Origin: Laburnicola sp. R22_1
Taxonomy: Eukaryota; Ascomycota; Dothideomycetes; Pleosporales; Didymosphaeriaceae
DNA length: 64,000 nucleotides
Direction of reading: 5' to 3'
Assembly: GCA_014281115.1 (NCBI GenBank)
Contig: JACONQ010000001.1
Coordinates: 806,001 to 870,000 of the forward strand
Shown piece by piece: positions 44,428 through 54,832 of the stretch (positions within the stretch are counted from its first letter, which is position 1; every line of letters begins with the position of its first letter). The notes beneath the pieces were generated by a model. It was not told the origin of the DNA and searched no databases. It saw only the letters and a program-made list of their open reading frames with translations. The translations under genes were made by a program, and so were the position numbers.

Positions 44428-47400
44428 ATGGCGACCGATTATTTCTCTGATAATGAGACATACATAACCAGCCAGCCATTACCGTCGCCAGCGGACACAC
44501 CGTACCATTCCCTCTCGCGACGAACGTCTCGATACGGAACACCCGCCGGCGACGCGCCCGAGTCGCCAGCGCCATTTCCACCAGAACCGCACGACACCAC
44601 ACAAAAGGCCGCTAGCAACGATGAGAGCGTTTCTATCCTTGACCCTAGACGATTCACACCAACTTTACACGCTTCTCTCGTGTCTGAGATCCTCTCTTTG
44701 CGACGTGAACTGGACTCCAAGCACAATTTCATCGAAGACCTCGAGACATCACTACATACAGTGCGAAACGAGAACGATGCGCTTACGAACCAGCTAGCTA
44801 CAAGTACACGGGAAGGTCGAGCTGTGAAGGGTCAGCTCCAGCAACTTGAGGATGCAACGTTGTCGGCTCTGGAAGAAATCGCGGGTGAGAGAGACAAGTT
44901 AAAAGAAGCGAATGTGGATCTTAAAGACAAGCTTGAATCGGCAGAAAGGAAGATACGAAGCCAAGAGAATGATTCCATCCGTGTACATGATACATGGGCT
45001 CAAGAAAAGGAAGTCTGGGACCGTGAGAAGCGTGCGCTCGAACGCCGTGTGAACATCTCTGAAAGCCGCTTGAAGTTGCTCCTCGAAGAGATCGCTGTTC
45101 ACGAAGAAGCACAAGCGCAGAACGAATTAGACAGCGATGGTGAAGGCCTTCCGCGCGATAGCGGAGTGGGCCCAGAGAGTGATGCCGGAAGTATAACATC
45201 ATCACCCGCGAGAAGGCCTTCAACCCGTATTGCCCGTCACTCCAGAAACCAAAGCAACAGCAGCTTCCGGAGTTTTGGGCGAGGCTATCGCATGTCGCTC
45301 ATCAGTGGAACAGGATCCGAAGGCCATGGGCGTGCCAATGGTGTCAGCTTAGCTGATGAATTGGTCTTCGACGAAGAAGAGGAAGACCTGGACGAATTGG
45401 AACTTGATTCGGATGATTTCCCAGAGCACGAGATGAGAGCATTGAGAGCTCTCGAATCGCGGCAATCGATGCGTCAAGATGATAAGGCGAAACGCATTCT
45501 TGGCTTAAGTCTCGACGTGGAATTGCCGAACAAGGATAGCGTGCACATTGCCCCAGACACTGACCCAGCAAAACCCATGTTTGGAATGACATGGTCCTCT
45601 GTCGCCCTTCCGCCTCAGGAAATCACCTTGGTTTTCCCCCCTCCAGACCCGCCGACGGTCGAGGCACAGAACGTAGAGACAAAACCTCAGTATGTCGACA
45701 CAGGAGTCCAGCCATCTCCACCTCAGTCTCCTGCACGACCTGAAACGTCAGAATCATCTTTGATCTTCAAGTTTTCCGATGCTACTCCATCCAAAGCAGA
45801 AGTGGAGGCAAATCAGAGAAAAAAGCGTGTTTCTGCACCATCCAGCCCATCCGCGCAACCCTCCCAGTCTCCACCAGTGCCCCGGTTGATGACATCCGCG
45901 TCTTCTCAAACTAGTGACCAACCGCCAAGTCCCCCCGCTACACCTAAGATTGAGACACCATTTGACGATGCTCCTTTACCAACCGGTTCCCGTCCTGATG
46001 TCGCTTCTGCTGCCACTCAGACCGACCAGGATGAGACACCTGAGCAGACGCTGCAAATTCCAGCTCGACCAACCCGCGCACCTCCTCCAGCGCCGATCTC
46101 AGTCCCTTCGATTGCGATACATGCTCCATCTTCCGCGCCTCCTTCGCCTAGAGATCCTATATTACCACCAGGCACAAAGACTATTGCGACTCAGACAACG
46201 ATTGACCTGAAGATGGACATGCGCTCAATCGGCATGCAGACTGAGCCCATCATAATCGACAGGCGCCACGCCAAGCTACCTCCTCATTTGTTACCTTCGG
46301 CCATTAGATCCAACCCTGGAACCCCGGAGCCTGGACAGGAACGCTCACGGCCAGGTGAAGCCAGCAAAATGGACGGAAAGCAGCCGGTATCTGGTGAGAG
46401 AAGCAACGCTGTTCCTTCGGCCCGGCAAGATCTCATGGCCTTGCTTGAGAGGGTCACCGATAAGGTCGAAGACCGGTATCCAGGAAATAATGACAATGGT
46501 CCTTTGGATCGAAACAAGCACAGCAGTAGCATCAGCAGGCCATTCCGAACGAGTAGTTTGTTCGCTGGTTTCGACGGGCCTTCATCAGATGAAGAAGATC
46601 CAGACGCAGATCTAACCGATGAGGAGAAACGACAACCGCATCATTCAACAACTATGCTTTCCTCGCGCAACGCGAAGAACGGCAGGGTTTTCAAAACGCC
46701 GCCAACACCTGTGCCAGAGGAGAAAGAGCCTTCGCCTTCGCCCTCGCCTTCACCGGCTCGACCCTCGGAAGATTCTGTCAGCTCGAAGACCTCCGCGCAC
46801 AATGCCATGGAGAAACCGGCTAAGGTTGGCAAAAATCCACGCAACTCGCTCACCAGGCAACCAAGCATTCGACGGTCTGCTATGATCCATAGCGGCACGA
46901 CGGCCCATATACGTTCCCGCAGCCCCAGTATCGGAAGCGTGGACACGAGCGCTCATTTCTCCAAAGCCCCGTTTCCAGTACCGACACGGTCAAGCTCTCG
47001 TAGGCCTGTATTGAGTAAGAGTGAGGGCTCACAGAGTCCGACGGCACGTAGCAATGGTGCTTTTGCAGGTCGCCGGCCGTATGGCACAAGGCAGCACCAA
47101 CGGAAAGACAGCCTGCGAAAGGTGCGTTCAGCGGCAGTCATACCCAGAGCCGGACGCCCACGAAGCCGTTCGCCGCCGTTGCCGGTTACTCCTACCATAC
47201 CCCCGAGCCCCTCACTTCCACCAATACCAAGCGATGCGAGCACTGGACAGAGGTTCGGTCATCGCCATCAACTTTCGACGACTACGACACAGACTGCCCA
47301 AACCGGAAGCGGTTCTGTCGGTAGCAGCTTCGGTTACCAGGCAAGTGTCGTCGATGCTATCGCTGCTTCCATGGTTGGGGAGTGGATGTGGAAGTATGTT

Positions 47401-48504
47401 CGAAAGAGGAAGGCATTTGGTGGGCAAGAGTCTCCCGCAGATATCGCTCGCGCAGGCGAAGAGGCCGTAACGACAAGCAACGGTGTGCGACATAAGCGGT
47501 GGGTGTGGATATCACCATATGAGCGCTCGGTGCTGTGGAGCAATAAACAGCCAACGAGTGGGCCAGCCTTGATGGGCAAGAGCGGCCGCAAACGTAAGCT
47601 ACTTCGAAATATATCAAACCTGCCATTGCTAACACCACTTCCAGTCACGATACAATCAGTTCTAGACGTCGTCGACAACACGGCGATTCCAAAGAATGCA
47701 GGGACCCAAACCCTGTTCAACCGATCCATCCTAATCCTCACTCCGGCACGCGCACTAAAGTTTACGACTGTATCTCGAGAGCGCCACTACCTATGGCTCA
47801 CTGCGCTCTCTTTCTTAGCTCACTCTAGCTCTCCTATCCCAGATCTCGGACCCGCACCAATCGCACCGCCTCCCGTGGAAGAATCAACATATCGCCCCGC
47901 AGGAGCTACGCTGCGCCGTTCGCACGTACGCGACTCAGTTCGCCTTGCCAAAGGCAAAGCTAATCCGGTAGTGCAACGTTACCAATCATCCATGCAGCCG
48001 ATGCCCGAGTTGAACGCGATCCGACCTGAACAAGCTTTGTCCGACTCTGCAGATCCGCCTACGATTCCCCGCGGTCCCCTGCACAGCAGGAAGAGAAGCT
48101 CCACAGGACCCCTCGCGCCACGTCCAAGTGTGCCCTACAGAACCTTCTCCCATCAACATGTGCCCTCGTCATACTCTTCAGGCTCCTCGGACATGTATAG
48201 CAATATGCAGCCACCATCTGTACCTTCCTCGGTCTACAACCCGCACAGTGTCGTTGCCAGCACGCGGACCTCAGAAGCCAGCAACGCAACACGCCAACAC
48301 TTCTTTGATACCATGGGCACAGTCCGCATGGAGGCCTTCATCGATGACAGTCTGGGCAAGGATCCTTCGCAACGAGCTGGTCACGCAGCTGCTCGCATAG
48401 GTAGGCGTCGCGGCAGTCAGTGGAGCGCAAACGAAGCGAATCGAGCGGGGGGCATATATGAAGATTTCATGGTGGAGTCTAACGATCCTTTCCGCGGCTT
48501 CTAA
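44428..48504 (+). CDS. apsA: Cortical dynein anchor ApsA/Num1
   Basis: Cell-cortex protein that captures dynein and positions nuclei. Single exon, 1,358 aa, from ATG 44428 (MATDYFSDNETY). Residues about 82-236 form a coiled coil (LVSEILSLRRELDSKHNFIE and on). A long disordered Ser/Pro-rich middle follows. About residues 969-1133 are the Mcp5-type PH domain that binds PI(4,5)P2 (ASVVDAIAASMVGEWMWKYV, HKRWVWISPYERSVLWSNKQ, RALKFTTVSRERHYLWLTAL). The basic, Ser-rich C-terminus ends with DFMVESNDPFRGF. Between about 420 and 605 lie repeated short QT-type motifs (TGVQP, SSQTS, ATQTD, ATQTT, GMQTE). The long internal repeats of yeast Num1 are absent. Confidence 0.93.
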   Translation: MATDYFSDNETYITSQPLPSPADTPYHSLSRRTSRYGTPAGDAPESPAPFPPEPHDTTQKAASNDESVSILDPRRFTPTLHASLVSEILSLRRELDSKHNFIEDLETSLHTVRNENDALTNQLATSTREGRAVKGQLQQLEDATLSALEEIAGERDKLKEANVDLKDKLESAERKIRSQENDSIRVHDTWAQEKEVWDREKRALERRVNISESRLKLLLEEIAVHEEAQAQNELDSDGEGLPRDSGVGPESDAGSITSSPARRPSTRIARHSRNQSNSSFRSFGRGYRMSLISGTGSEGHGRANGVSLADELVFDEEEEDLDELELDSDDFPEHEMRALRALESRQSMRQDDKAKRILGLSLDVELPNKDSVHIAPDTDPAKPMFGMTWSSVALPPQEITLVFPPPDPPTVEAQNVETKPQYVDTGVQPSPPQSPARPETSESSLIFKFSDATPSKAEVEANQRKKRVSAPSSPSAQPSQSPPVPRLMTSASSQTSDQPPSPPATPKIETPFDDAPLPTGSRPDVASAATQTDQDETPEQTLQIPARPTRAPPPAPISVPSIAIHAPSSAPPSPRDPILPPGTKTIATQTTIDLKMDMRSIGMQTEPIIIDRRHAKLPPHLLPSAIRSNPGTPEPGQERSRPGEASKMDGKQPVSGERSNAVPSARQDLMALLERVTDKVEDRYPGNNDNGPLDRNKHSSSISRPFRTSSLFAGFDGPSSDEEDPDADLTDEEKRQPHHSTTMLSSRNAKNGRVFKTPPTPVPEEKEPSPSPSPSPARPSEDSVSSKTSAHNAMEKPAKVGKNPRNSLTRQPSIRRSAMIHSGTTAHIRSRSPSIGSVDTSAHFSKAPFPVPTRSSSRRPVLSKSEGSQSPTARSNGAFAGRRPYGTRQHQRKDSLRKVRSAAVIPRAGRPRSRSPPLPVTPTIPPSPSLPPIPSDASTGQRFGHRHQLSTTTTQTAQTGSGSVGSSFGYQASVVDAIAASMVGEWMWKYVRKRKAFGGQESPADIARAGEEAVTTSNGVRHKRWVWISPYERSVLWSNKQPTSGPALMGKSGRKRKLLRNISNLPLLTPLPVTIQSVLDVVDNTAIPKNAGTQTLFNRSILILTPARALKFTTVSRERHYLWLTALSFLAHSSSPIPDLGPAPIAPPPVEESTYRPAGATLRRSHVRDSVRLAKGKANPVVQRYQSSMQPMPELNAIRPEQALSDSADPPTIPRGPLHSRKRSSTGPLAPRPSVPYRTFSHQHVPSSYSSGSSDMYSNMQPPSVPSSVYNPHSVVASTRTSEASNATRQHFFDTMGTVRMEAFIDDSLGKDPSQRAGHAAARIGRRRGSQWSANEANRAGGIYEDFMVESNDPFRGF

Positions 48505-48944
48505 ACGATCTGAACGCCTGCGCTGATCTGATCACGATCTATACGTGATGCATGTGCTATTGCCGACGACTTTCCCGGCTTTACGCTCTCCTTTCAAATC
48601 TTTTTCTGCCTCTCTTTCCCTCGATATTCACTTTGTTTCTTCTACATTCTACAAAAGTCCTTATTGCAAGGTGTTTCTGTATGTGCATTCGAATCTTTTT
48701 CCTACAGTCATTCTTCTTTCTGGGGTCTCAAGGCGTAGAAGTACAAGCGCTCACGCGCAACATCATCATAACACCTCATGGTGTTTGATTTGTAGTTTTA
48801 TTATTCTTCCTTGACCACATCGGCCAACTAGCTCTCCGGTTGCGCTCTGATACCCTTCTGTTTTCTTAGTTTTGAATAGGTCAGCCCGAGTTTTTGGGCT
48901 CTATTGCTGAAAATATCAATATGTTTCGATCATACGGTCTTCTA
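48505..48944. other. apsA 3' region
   Basis: 440 bp of T-rich sequence between the apsA stop and the left end of the Tc1 element. Probably 3' UTR and terminator. No gene seen. Confidence 0.4.
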
Positions 48945-50269
48945 CAGTGCCAAGCCAAAAGTCTGTTCCCCCAACACGCTAACGCGCGTACACCAACACC
49001 AACACCCTATTTTCAACACTACATTACTCCACCAATATGAGCTCTTTTGGTGTAGAAATTTCAGGAAATCGTCGCCGCAATGCCGAATTATCTGTCCAGC
49101 AACGGGATTTAATTATCGCGAAGTGTGAGGCGGGCGCGTCATCGCGGGAGTTGGCTGAGGAGTTTAACTGTACGCGTCGCTGCATCAACAAAACACTTCA
49201 GAGATATGGAGAACAACACCACAATCAATCGCGGCCTCGATCAGGGCGTCCCCAGGCGCTTAATACACATGACAAGCGTGTACTCTATCGAGAGGCACGA
49301 AAAAACCCGAGGATCGAATACCCAGCCCTCCTCCGCGAGGCCTCCCTCCGCCGCATCTCTCGAACGACTGCATATCGCGCATTGAAGGCAGAGAGCCTGA
49401 CCAACTTCCAGGCAGCGCGGAAGCCCAAGATCACTCGCGCGGTGGCCCAGGAGAGGCGTCAATTCGAACGGGAATATCGCAATTAGGATTGGCGCGGACA
49501 GCCCTTCCGGTTCTCAGATGAGTGCTCTATTCAAAGACGCTCCGGCGGCACATCTACATGGGTTTTTCGCCTCCCACACGAGAAATGGAGACATGAGATG
49601 ATCGAGGAGACAGTTATATCAAGATCTCGCGCGGCAATGGTGTGGGCGAGTATCTGGCTTGATCGGAGAGGGCGGGTTCGGCGGAGTCCCTTAGTGATCA
49701 TGCCTAGGGACCCAGCAGCTTGTCGCAAAGGATACAGCGCATGGAGTTATATTGAAGCTCTGCGCGAAGGACTCCTCTGTAATTATCACGCAGGAGATAT
49801 CTATATGCACGACAACGCGCCCATCCACAGGGCGCGACAGTCGCTCGATTTTTTTGGCGGAACACGGCATACAACCGATCGAGTGGCCGCGTTATTCCCC
49901 CAACATCAACCCCATCGAACATCTCTGGTGGTCCCTCAAGAGAGAACTCCATAAGCGTTACCCCAATATGGGCGACCTTGGCGACGGCGACGAGGACTTT
50001 GAGACCTTCTGCGCGGCGTTGAAAGATTGCTGGCGTAGGATCCCTGATTCGCTGATTCGCAAGCTTATACTTAGTATGCCGCGCCGCCTACTTGCTCTCC
50101 GGCGTGCGCGCGGGTATTAAACAAAATATTGATCAAATAATTATCTCTATATCAATTATCAACTCTCCGGGAGCGATATTGGGGGTGCCGGAGCGCTCTG
50201 CGCGACGGGGTGGTGATGATGGCGGACCTCGCTTACCCCTGCGGGGAACAGACTTTTGGCTTAGTACTG
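48945..50269 (+). mobile_element. Tc1/mariner transposon, complete ends
   Basis: 1,325-bp element flanked by TA on both sides (48943-48944 and 50270-50271), the expected target duplication. The left terminus reads CAGTGCCAAGCCAAAAGTCT and on. The right terminus is its reverse complement with two transitions in about 27 bp. It carries one transposase gene and lies between apsA and an MFS pseudogene. Confidence 0.9.
49037..50120 (+). pseudogene. Tc1/mariner DDE transposase, one stop and one frameshift
   Basis: About 360 aa when read through. The N-terminal helix-turn-helix DNA-binding domains (DLIIAKCEAGASSRELAEEF, NPRIEYPALLREASLRRISR) are followed by the DDE core: FSDECSI, YMHDNAPIHRA and SPNINPIEHLWWSLKREL. 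A TAG at about 49484 interrupts YRN-DWRG and could come from TGG by one G-to-A change. A seven-T run at about 49849-49856 shifts the frame by one, where six would keep DFLAEHGIQPIEWP in phase. Otherwise the coding sequence is well preserved, so inactivation looks recent. Confidence 0.88.
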
Positions 50270-50397
50270 TAATGTTGTGAATCCTGCGGCTTATAACATA
50301 ATAAAGACCAACATTGAAGTACTCGGCGTTCTCTCTACTCATCCCATAGTAACATCGTTTCGACTTTATTCGCTCTTTTGCGACTTCACGTACCTGC

Positions 50398-51462
50398 TCA
50401 CAAAATATGCCTAAATCCTTTGTTGTCAATCTCGGTCACATCGAGCATGCCCGCCTCGACTGCAGCCTTTTCCTCCTCGTCTGTCAAGTGAATCCCACTC
50501 GCAGACTCCGCGTCCCTCTTCTTATTGACACTCCACATGTACGCACACAGTACCAGGACCGCAAGAAGCTCACGCAATACCCAATCAACATCCTCCATCA
50601 CGTTAGCAAAGCTCATTATAATAGAATGACAGATAAAATGAGATCTACTTACGCCACATAAGCACTCCGATACCCAGGCTTCTCGCTATCCTTGAAAGTC
50701 TGCGGGCCGATGATATTGCCGATACAATAGCCCGTGAATAGCGCCGCGGCTGTCAACTGTTTCTTCGTGTACCCTGCCACATTTGAGCTCACCATCGTGA
50801 GGCTCATACTGAACCCCAAGCCCTGAAAATAGCACAGCCAGAGACCTACAAGGCGACCACATTTATTGGACGATGGAAGGGCGACGAGCATGGCCGCACC
50901 GATGATGCATATCGTGTTCGCGACTATCATGGTCACGCAGCGCGAGTTGGGAAAGCGGGTGCAAATAACGCCGCCAGTGATGAGGGAGAGGAATTGTACG
51001 GCGCCGCCGGGGATCTGAAAGTATTGCGTGCCGAGGGTGTCGACGCCGAAAGATTTTATGATTAGAGAGCTAAACTAGCGGTTCGTCCATCAAGTCAGCC
51101 AGGTTGCTCCCGGGGATGTGGAAGGTGGAGCTTACGCTTGTAAGTGCAGAGTTGGGTATTTGCGCGCCTGTAGCCATGATGAATAGGATCCATGTTTTGG
51201 GGTCGTAGAGGGTCTGCAATGCTTGCTACATCTTGAAGTGTTTATTCTTTACTCCCTGATGGTTCGCTGCGACGCGCTCGACAGCAACGACGCGCTCGTG
51301 TTTCTGCAGAAATTTGGCAGTCGTTGGCAGGTCTGGGAGGAACAGCAGTGTGACAATACCCATCAAAAAACTGCAAGATCCGAAGATCAAGAAGACGTAC
51401 ATCCATCGAGGGAGACCGGTCGTTATATGTCCTACGGCGTATCCAATCAAACCCCCGCTCAT
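50398..51462 (-). pseudogene. MFS transporter (Dal5/allantoate permease-like), 5' truncated
   Basis: Only the C-terminal half of a 12-helix anion:cation symporter-type permease. Pieces on the minus strand: 51462..51136 (MSGGLIGYAVGHITTGLPRW to TGAQIPNSALTS), 51074..50653 (FSSLIIKSFGVDTLGTQYFQ to KDSEKPGYRSAYV) and 50592..50398 (MLIGYCV to FRHIL). Introns of 61 and 60 nt have good signals. Damage: helices 1 to about 5 are missing, a TAG follows HFKM at about 51226, and the last exon needs a one-base shift between MLIGYCVSFL and AVLVLCAYMWSVNKKRD. Residual similarity is to Dal5-type permeases for allantoate/ureidosuccinate or vitamins; the substrate cannot be inferred. Confidence 0.78.
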
Positions 51463-52556
51463 TCTAAATCGTTATTTTTGCCTACTATATCTTCAGTTTC
51501 AACACTTGATCAGCATCGGCGTTCGCTAATGCTTACTGTGGCCTTTCACTCGGCATCTTGATCGCCTGGGGTAGCTTCGATAGCTTCAGAGCGAGGTAGC
51601 AGATCTTGCCTTCTACGCCTCATTTTCTAACCTTAACACCCAATGCTTCCCACGACGTTACCGGTATTGCGATGCTGTACCATCTCGACGGCGGCTAAGG
51701 TTACTGGCCCACCAGGCGTCATTGGACAATCCTACGTAGGTAGGATGGAGGACCGTGCGTGCAGAGCGCTGTATATGTGGTCCACCCAAGCAACTGTGCA
51801 AGCGCCGATTATTTTTTTTGAGCATCCACATTGCAATTACACCATCTATCTCTTTAACCTCCTTTGCTTTTTTGGTCATTCCATGCTCTATAAGCTGTCC
51901 GTTTCAAGGTAAGTCAAGCTTACTAACACCGGACCCGGGCTCACCACCGTCTCTTAAAACACACCCCACGGACTACAGAAGCCTCCTTAATTTGTCCTTC
52001 TACGATCCATGTGAGCTCCTGTGGATGCTATTGTGAGCTTTCACGCGCGAGCCAATCTTCCCATGGATACTTTAGCTGCGCCCGACCTGGGAAGCTGATG
52101 GCCCCCTGGTGTCAATCTCCGCAAGACTGCCACTCATACCTCAGGCCCGTAGTATGATGGTGACGGCTTCGCTCTGTCGATAACCTATCTAGATCCACAT
52201 GTATCGACATTTATGGCGATTTAATAATACGAACATCTCGTTTACGGCTCTTTAAGAAACGCCTCTTGCGTTGATGTTTCTCAGCCCTACTGCCGTACGC
52301 TCTAGTCCGATGCTTACTCTCAGTATACAGCTATTTAGGTGCATCGTCAGGTTTGTATATAGCTTTGTGATGGCGGCCTTAGAAGCTTGTTTCAGTACTT
52401 CTACATTCCGGAGTCCTCTCCTTCTTCGAGACTCCCTTCAAACATCTTTCCTACTATTCTCGTTAATTTCTTCTTCTCTGTGCTTTGTTCTGGGAACTTT
52501 TTTTGAACGATTTATATTCTTCATCGGATTTATAGTCAATTGTTGTTGTCTAGAAA
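51463..52556. other. Intergenic region upstream of the glucanase
   Basis: 1.1 kb. The left part is where the missing MFS 5' half should be, but I find no trace of it. The right part, T/C-rich, is the presumed promoter and leader of exg1. Confidence 0.45.
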
Positions 52557-53842
52557 ATGCGAGGCTCTCTTCTTTCGTTTCTGGCTCTCACGAGCGCAGC
52601 CAGCGCCTGGCTTCCAGCTGAACGTGGACTATTCGATACGCAATCCAGTCCTGCGGCACGAAGTCTCTCCATCGGCAAGGGTCGAGCCATCAAACGCTTC
52701 AACCCAGCCAAAGTCCGTGGAGTAAATCTCGGATCTCTCTTTATCGTCGAACCATGGATGATGAGTGAAGAGTGGAAAAACATGGGCTGTGGCGACGAGA
52801 AATCTGAGTTCGATTGCATGTTGAAGCTCGGCCAGGATGCCGGCGACGCAGCGTTCAAGCAACATTGGGATAGCTGGATCACGGAAGAGGACTTGGATAA
52901 GATGAAAGAGTATGGAATCAATTCTATCCGTGTGCCCATAGGCTACTGGATGGTTGAGGACCTAGTCGATGCCAGCGAGCACTTTCCGCGCGACGGGTTG
53001 GAGTACTTGGATAGACTTGTAGAGCGTGCAGCTTCTCGTGGGATGTATGTGATTCTTGATCTACACGGCGCTCCGATGTCTCAGGAGACCCATCAACCTT
53101 TCACCGGCCAGGTAAGTTCTTTTCATCAGTACAAGTACGCTGTGCTCATGCTGACCTCGCCAAGTATTCGGAATGGGCTGGCTTCTACCAGACTTCGCAG
53201 TACGAGCGAGCCTACAAATTCCTCCAGACCATGACCGAACGCATCCACACGAACGACGCTTACCGCACCACCGGCATGTTGGAGGTTCTCAACGAGCCCC
53301 AGAGGACACATCCCGACCTGCTCGCTGAATACTACGTCAACGCCTATGACAAGATTCGCGAAACCGAGGCAAGCCTCGGGGTCTCCGAGGATAAGAAACT
53401 CACCATCCAGTACATGGCCGAGTCCTGGGGTGCGGGAAACCCTCGGGACGTCCTCCAGGGCAAAAATGATGTAGCCTTCGATGACCATCGCTACCTTAAA
53501 TGGGCAACCAACATTGAACAGAGCAAGGCATCCTACATCAAAACGTCTTGTGGTGATACTTTCGGCGGCAACGACAACAACCCCATCATCATTGGCGAGT
53601 GGAGTCTTGCTGTTGATAGTGCGCAAGAATGGGATTCTGAGTGGGCGCCAGGCTCCAATAAGGACTTCTACAAGCAGTGGTGGGGCGCGCAGGTGCAGGC
53701 TTATGAGAAGGGCTTGGGCTGTGTGTTCTGGAGCTGGAAGAGCCAGCTGGGTGATGATTATAGGTGGAGTTACAGAGCGGCAGCGGAGGCGGGCGTCATC
53801 CCAACAAATCCTGATGAGGCTGCTGGGCTGGCCAAGTGCTGA
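52557..53842 (+). CDS. exg1: Glucan exo-1,3-beta-glucosidase, GH5
   Basis: Secreted enzyme removing glucose from beta-1,3-glucan ends, acting in wall remodelling. Two exons, 52557..53111 and 53165..53842, 410 aa. The 53-nt intron (GTAAGT...CCAAG) joins PFTGQ to YSEWAGFYQTSQYERAYKFL. A signal peptide (MRGSLLSFLALTSAASAW) is followed by a short propeptide ending IGKGRAIKRF; the KR pair suggests a Kex2-type cut. GH5 motifs: VRGVNLGSLFIVEPWM, NSIRVPIGYWMV, DLHGAP, the acid/base Glu in EVLNEPQ and the nucleophile Glu in IIIGEWSLAVD. Length and Cys pattern fit the EXG1 group. Confidence 0.94.
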
Positions 53843-54832
53843 GTGGGTTCAGACAAGTAATTGTTGCTCGCGTGTGCATTTTCGCTTCTTCTATGGCCTG
53901 TACCGAAGTTAGTGCAAGGCATTACTATCTGCGATTATTTATATTACATGAGATACGTTTTTATTGGGTCAACTATCTTTACACTTCATGACTGAGTATT
54001 CGCATATGCTTCGACCCTCTTCAAAGATATATTAGCCACGACGTACTACCGCTGCCAGTACAACATTGAGTGGATGCCACAATGATAAGAAGTGGGTGAG
54101 TGACCGAGGACTACGGGGTGTCCCTTTCGTATCATCTCATTCTCATTCCATCTCACTATTCCATATCGGTTTATCCTAGCATCAAACGCAACCACTGTGC
54201 ATGCGAGCCTCGGCTTCAAAAGGAGACCCACCGTTTACAAACACTACTTGATTCAACATCCGCTCCGTATAAAGGTTGAAAAAGGCCGAAATATACCTCG
54301 TGAATATTATTTAATATAGGCAGCAATTTTCGAAGCAATGCAGTGCGTGATACGCACTCTTTGACTTGCCAACAGCTCAGTGTGGCTCATCAGAACTATT
54401 CACTACGTGAAACTTGACAACCAAGACATCATCTGTTTGTACAACGACGTGGCCCCAGCGTCCCCTCTTCACGACCATGCCTTCCACTTCACGACCTTCT
54501 TCGAACACAGTCGATCGACATACATAGCGTTCGCAACTTTCGTCTTCATACCAACACTGCGTTAGGCTCCACGCTCAGCAGCCGTTTAGTACACTCGAAT
54601 ACCCACCCTTCACGCTCAGCGCTCGTTCCGCGCACTTCAATGCAGCCACCATGTTTGTACATAAGAAGCTCATCAGCCTAATTCATCTCCTGTTTTCATC
54701 CTCGCATCTCCCCCCATCTACATTTTGCTGCTGTGTGTCGTCTCCCCCCAAGAGCGACACCCACCTCCACTTATTCAATCTCGCTCTCAATCTCATCCGT
54801 TCCCCCCTCATCACCACCCATCCTAGCCCAGC
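53843..54832. other. Intergenic region
   Basis: 990 bp. Contains the exg1 3' end and a C/T-rich stretch (about 54590-54830) that looks like the leader of the next gene. No other gene recognised. Confidence 0.4.
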
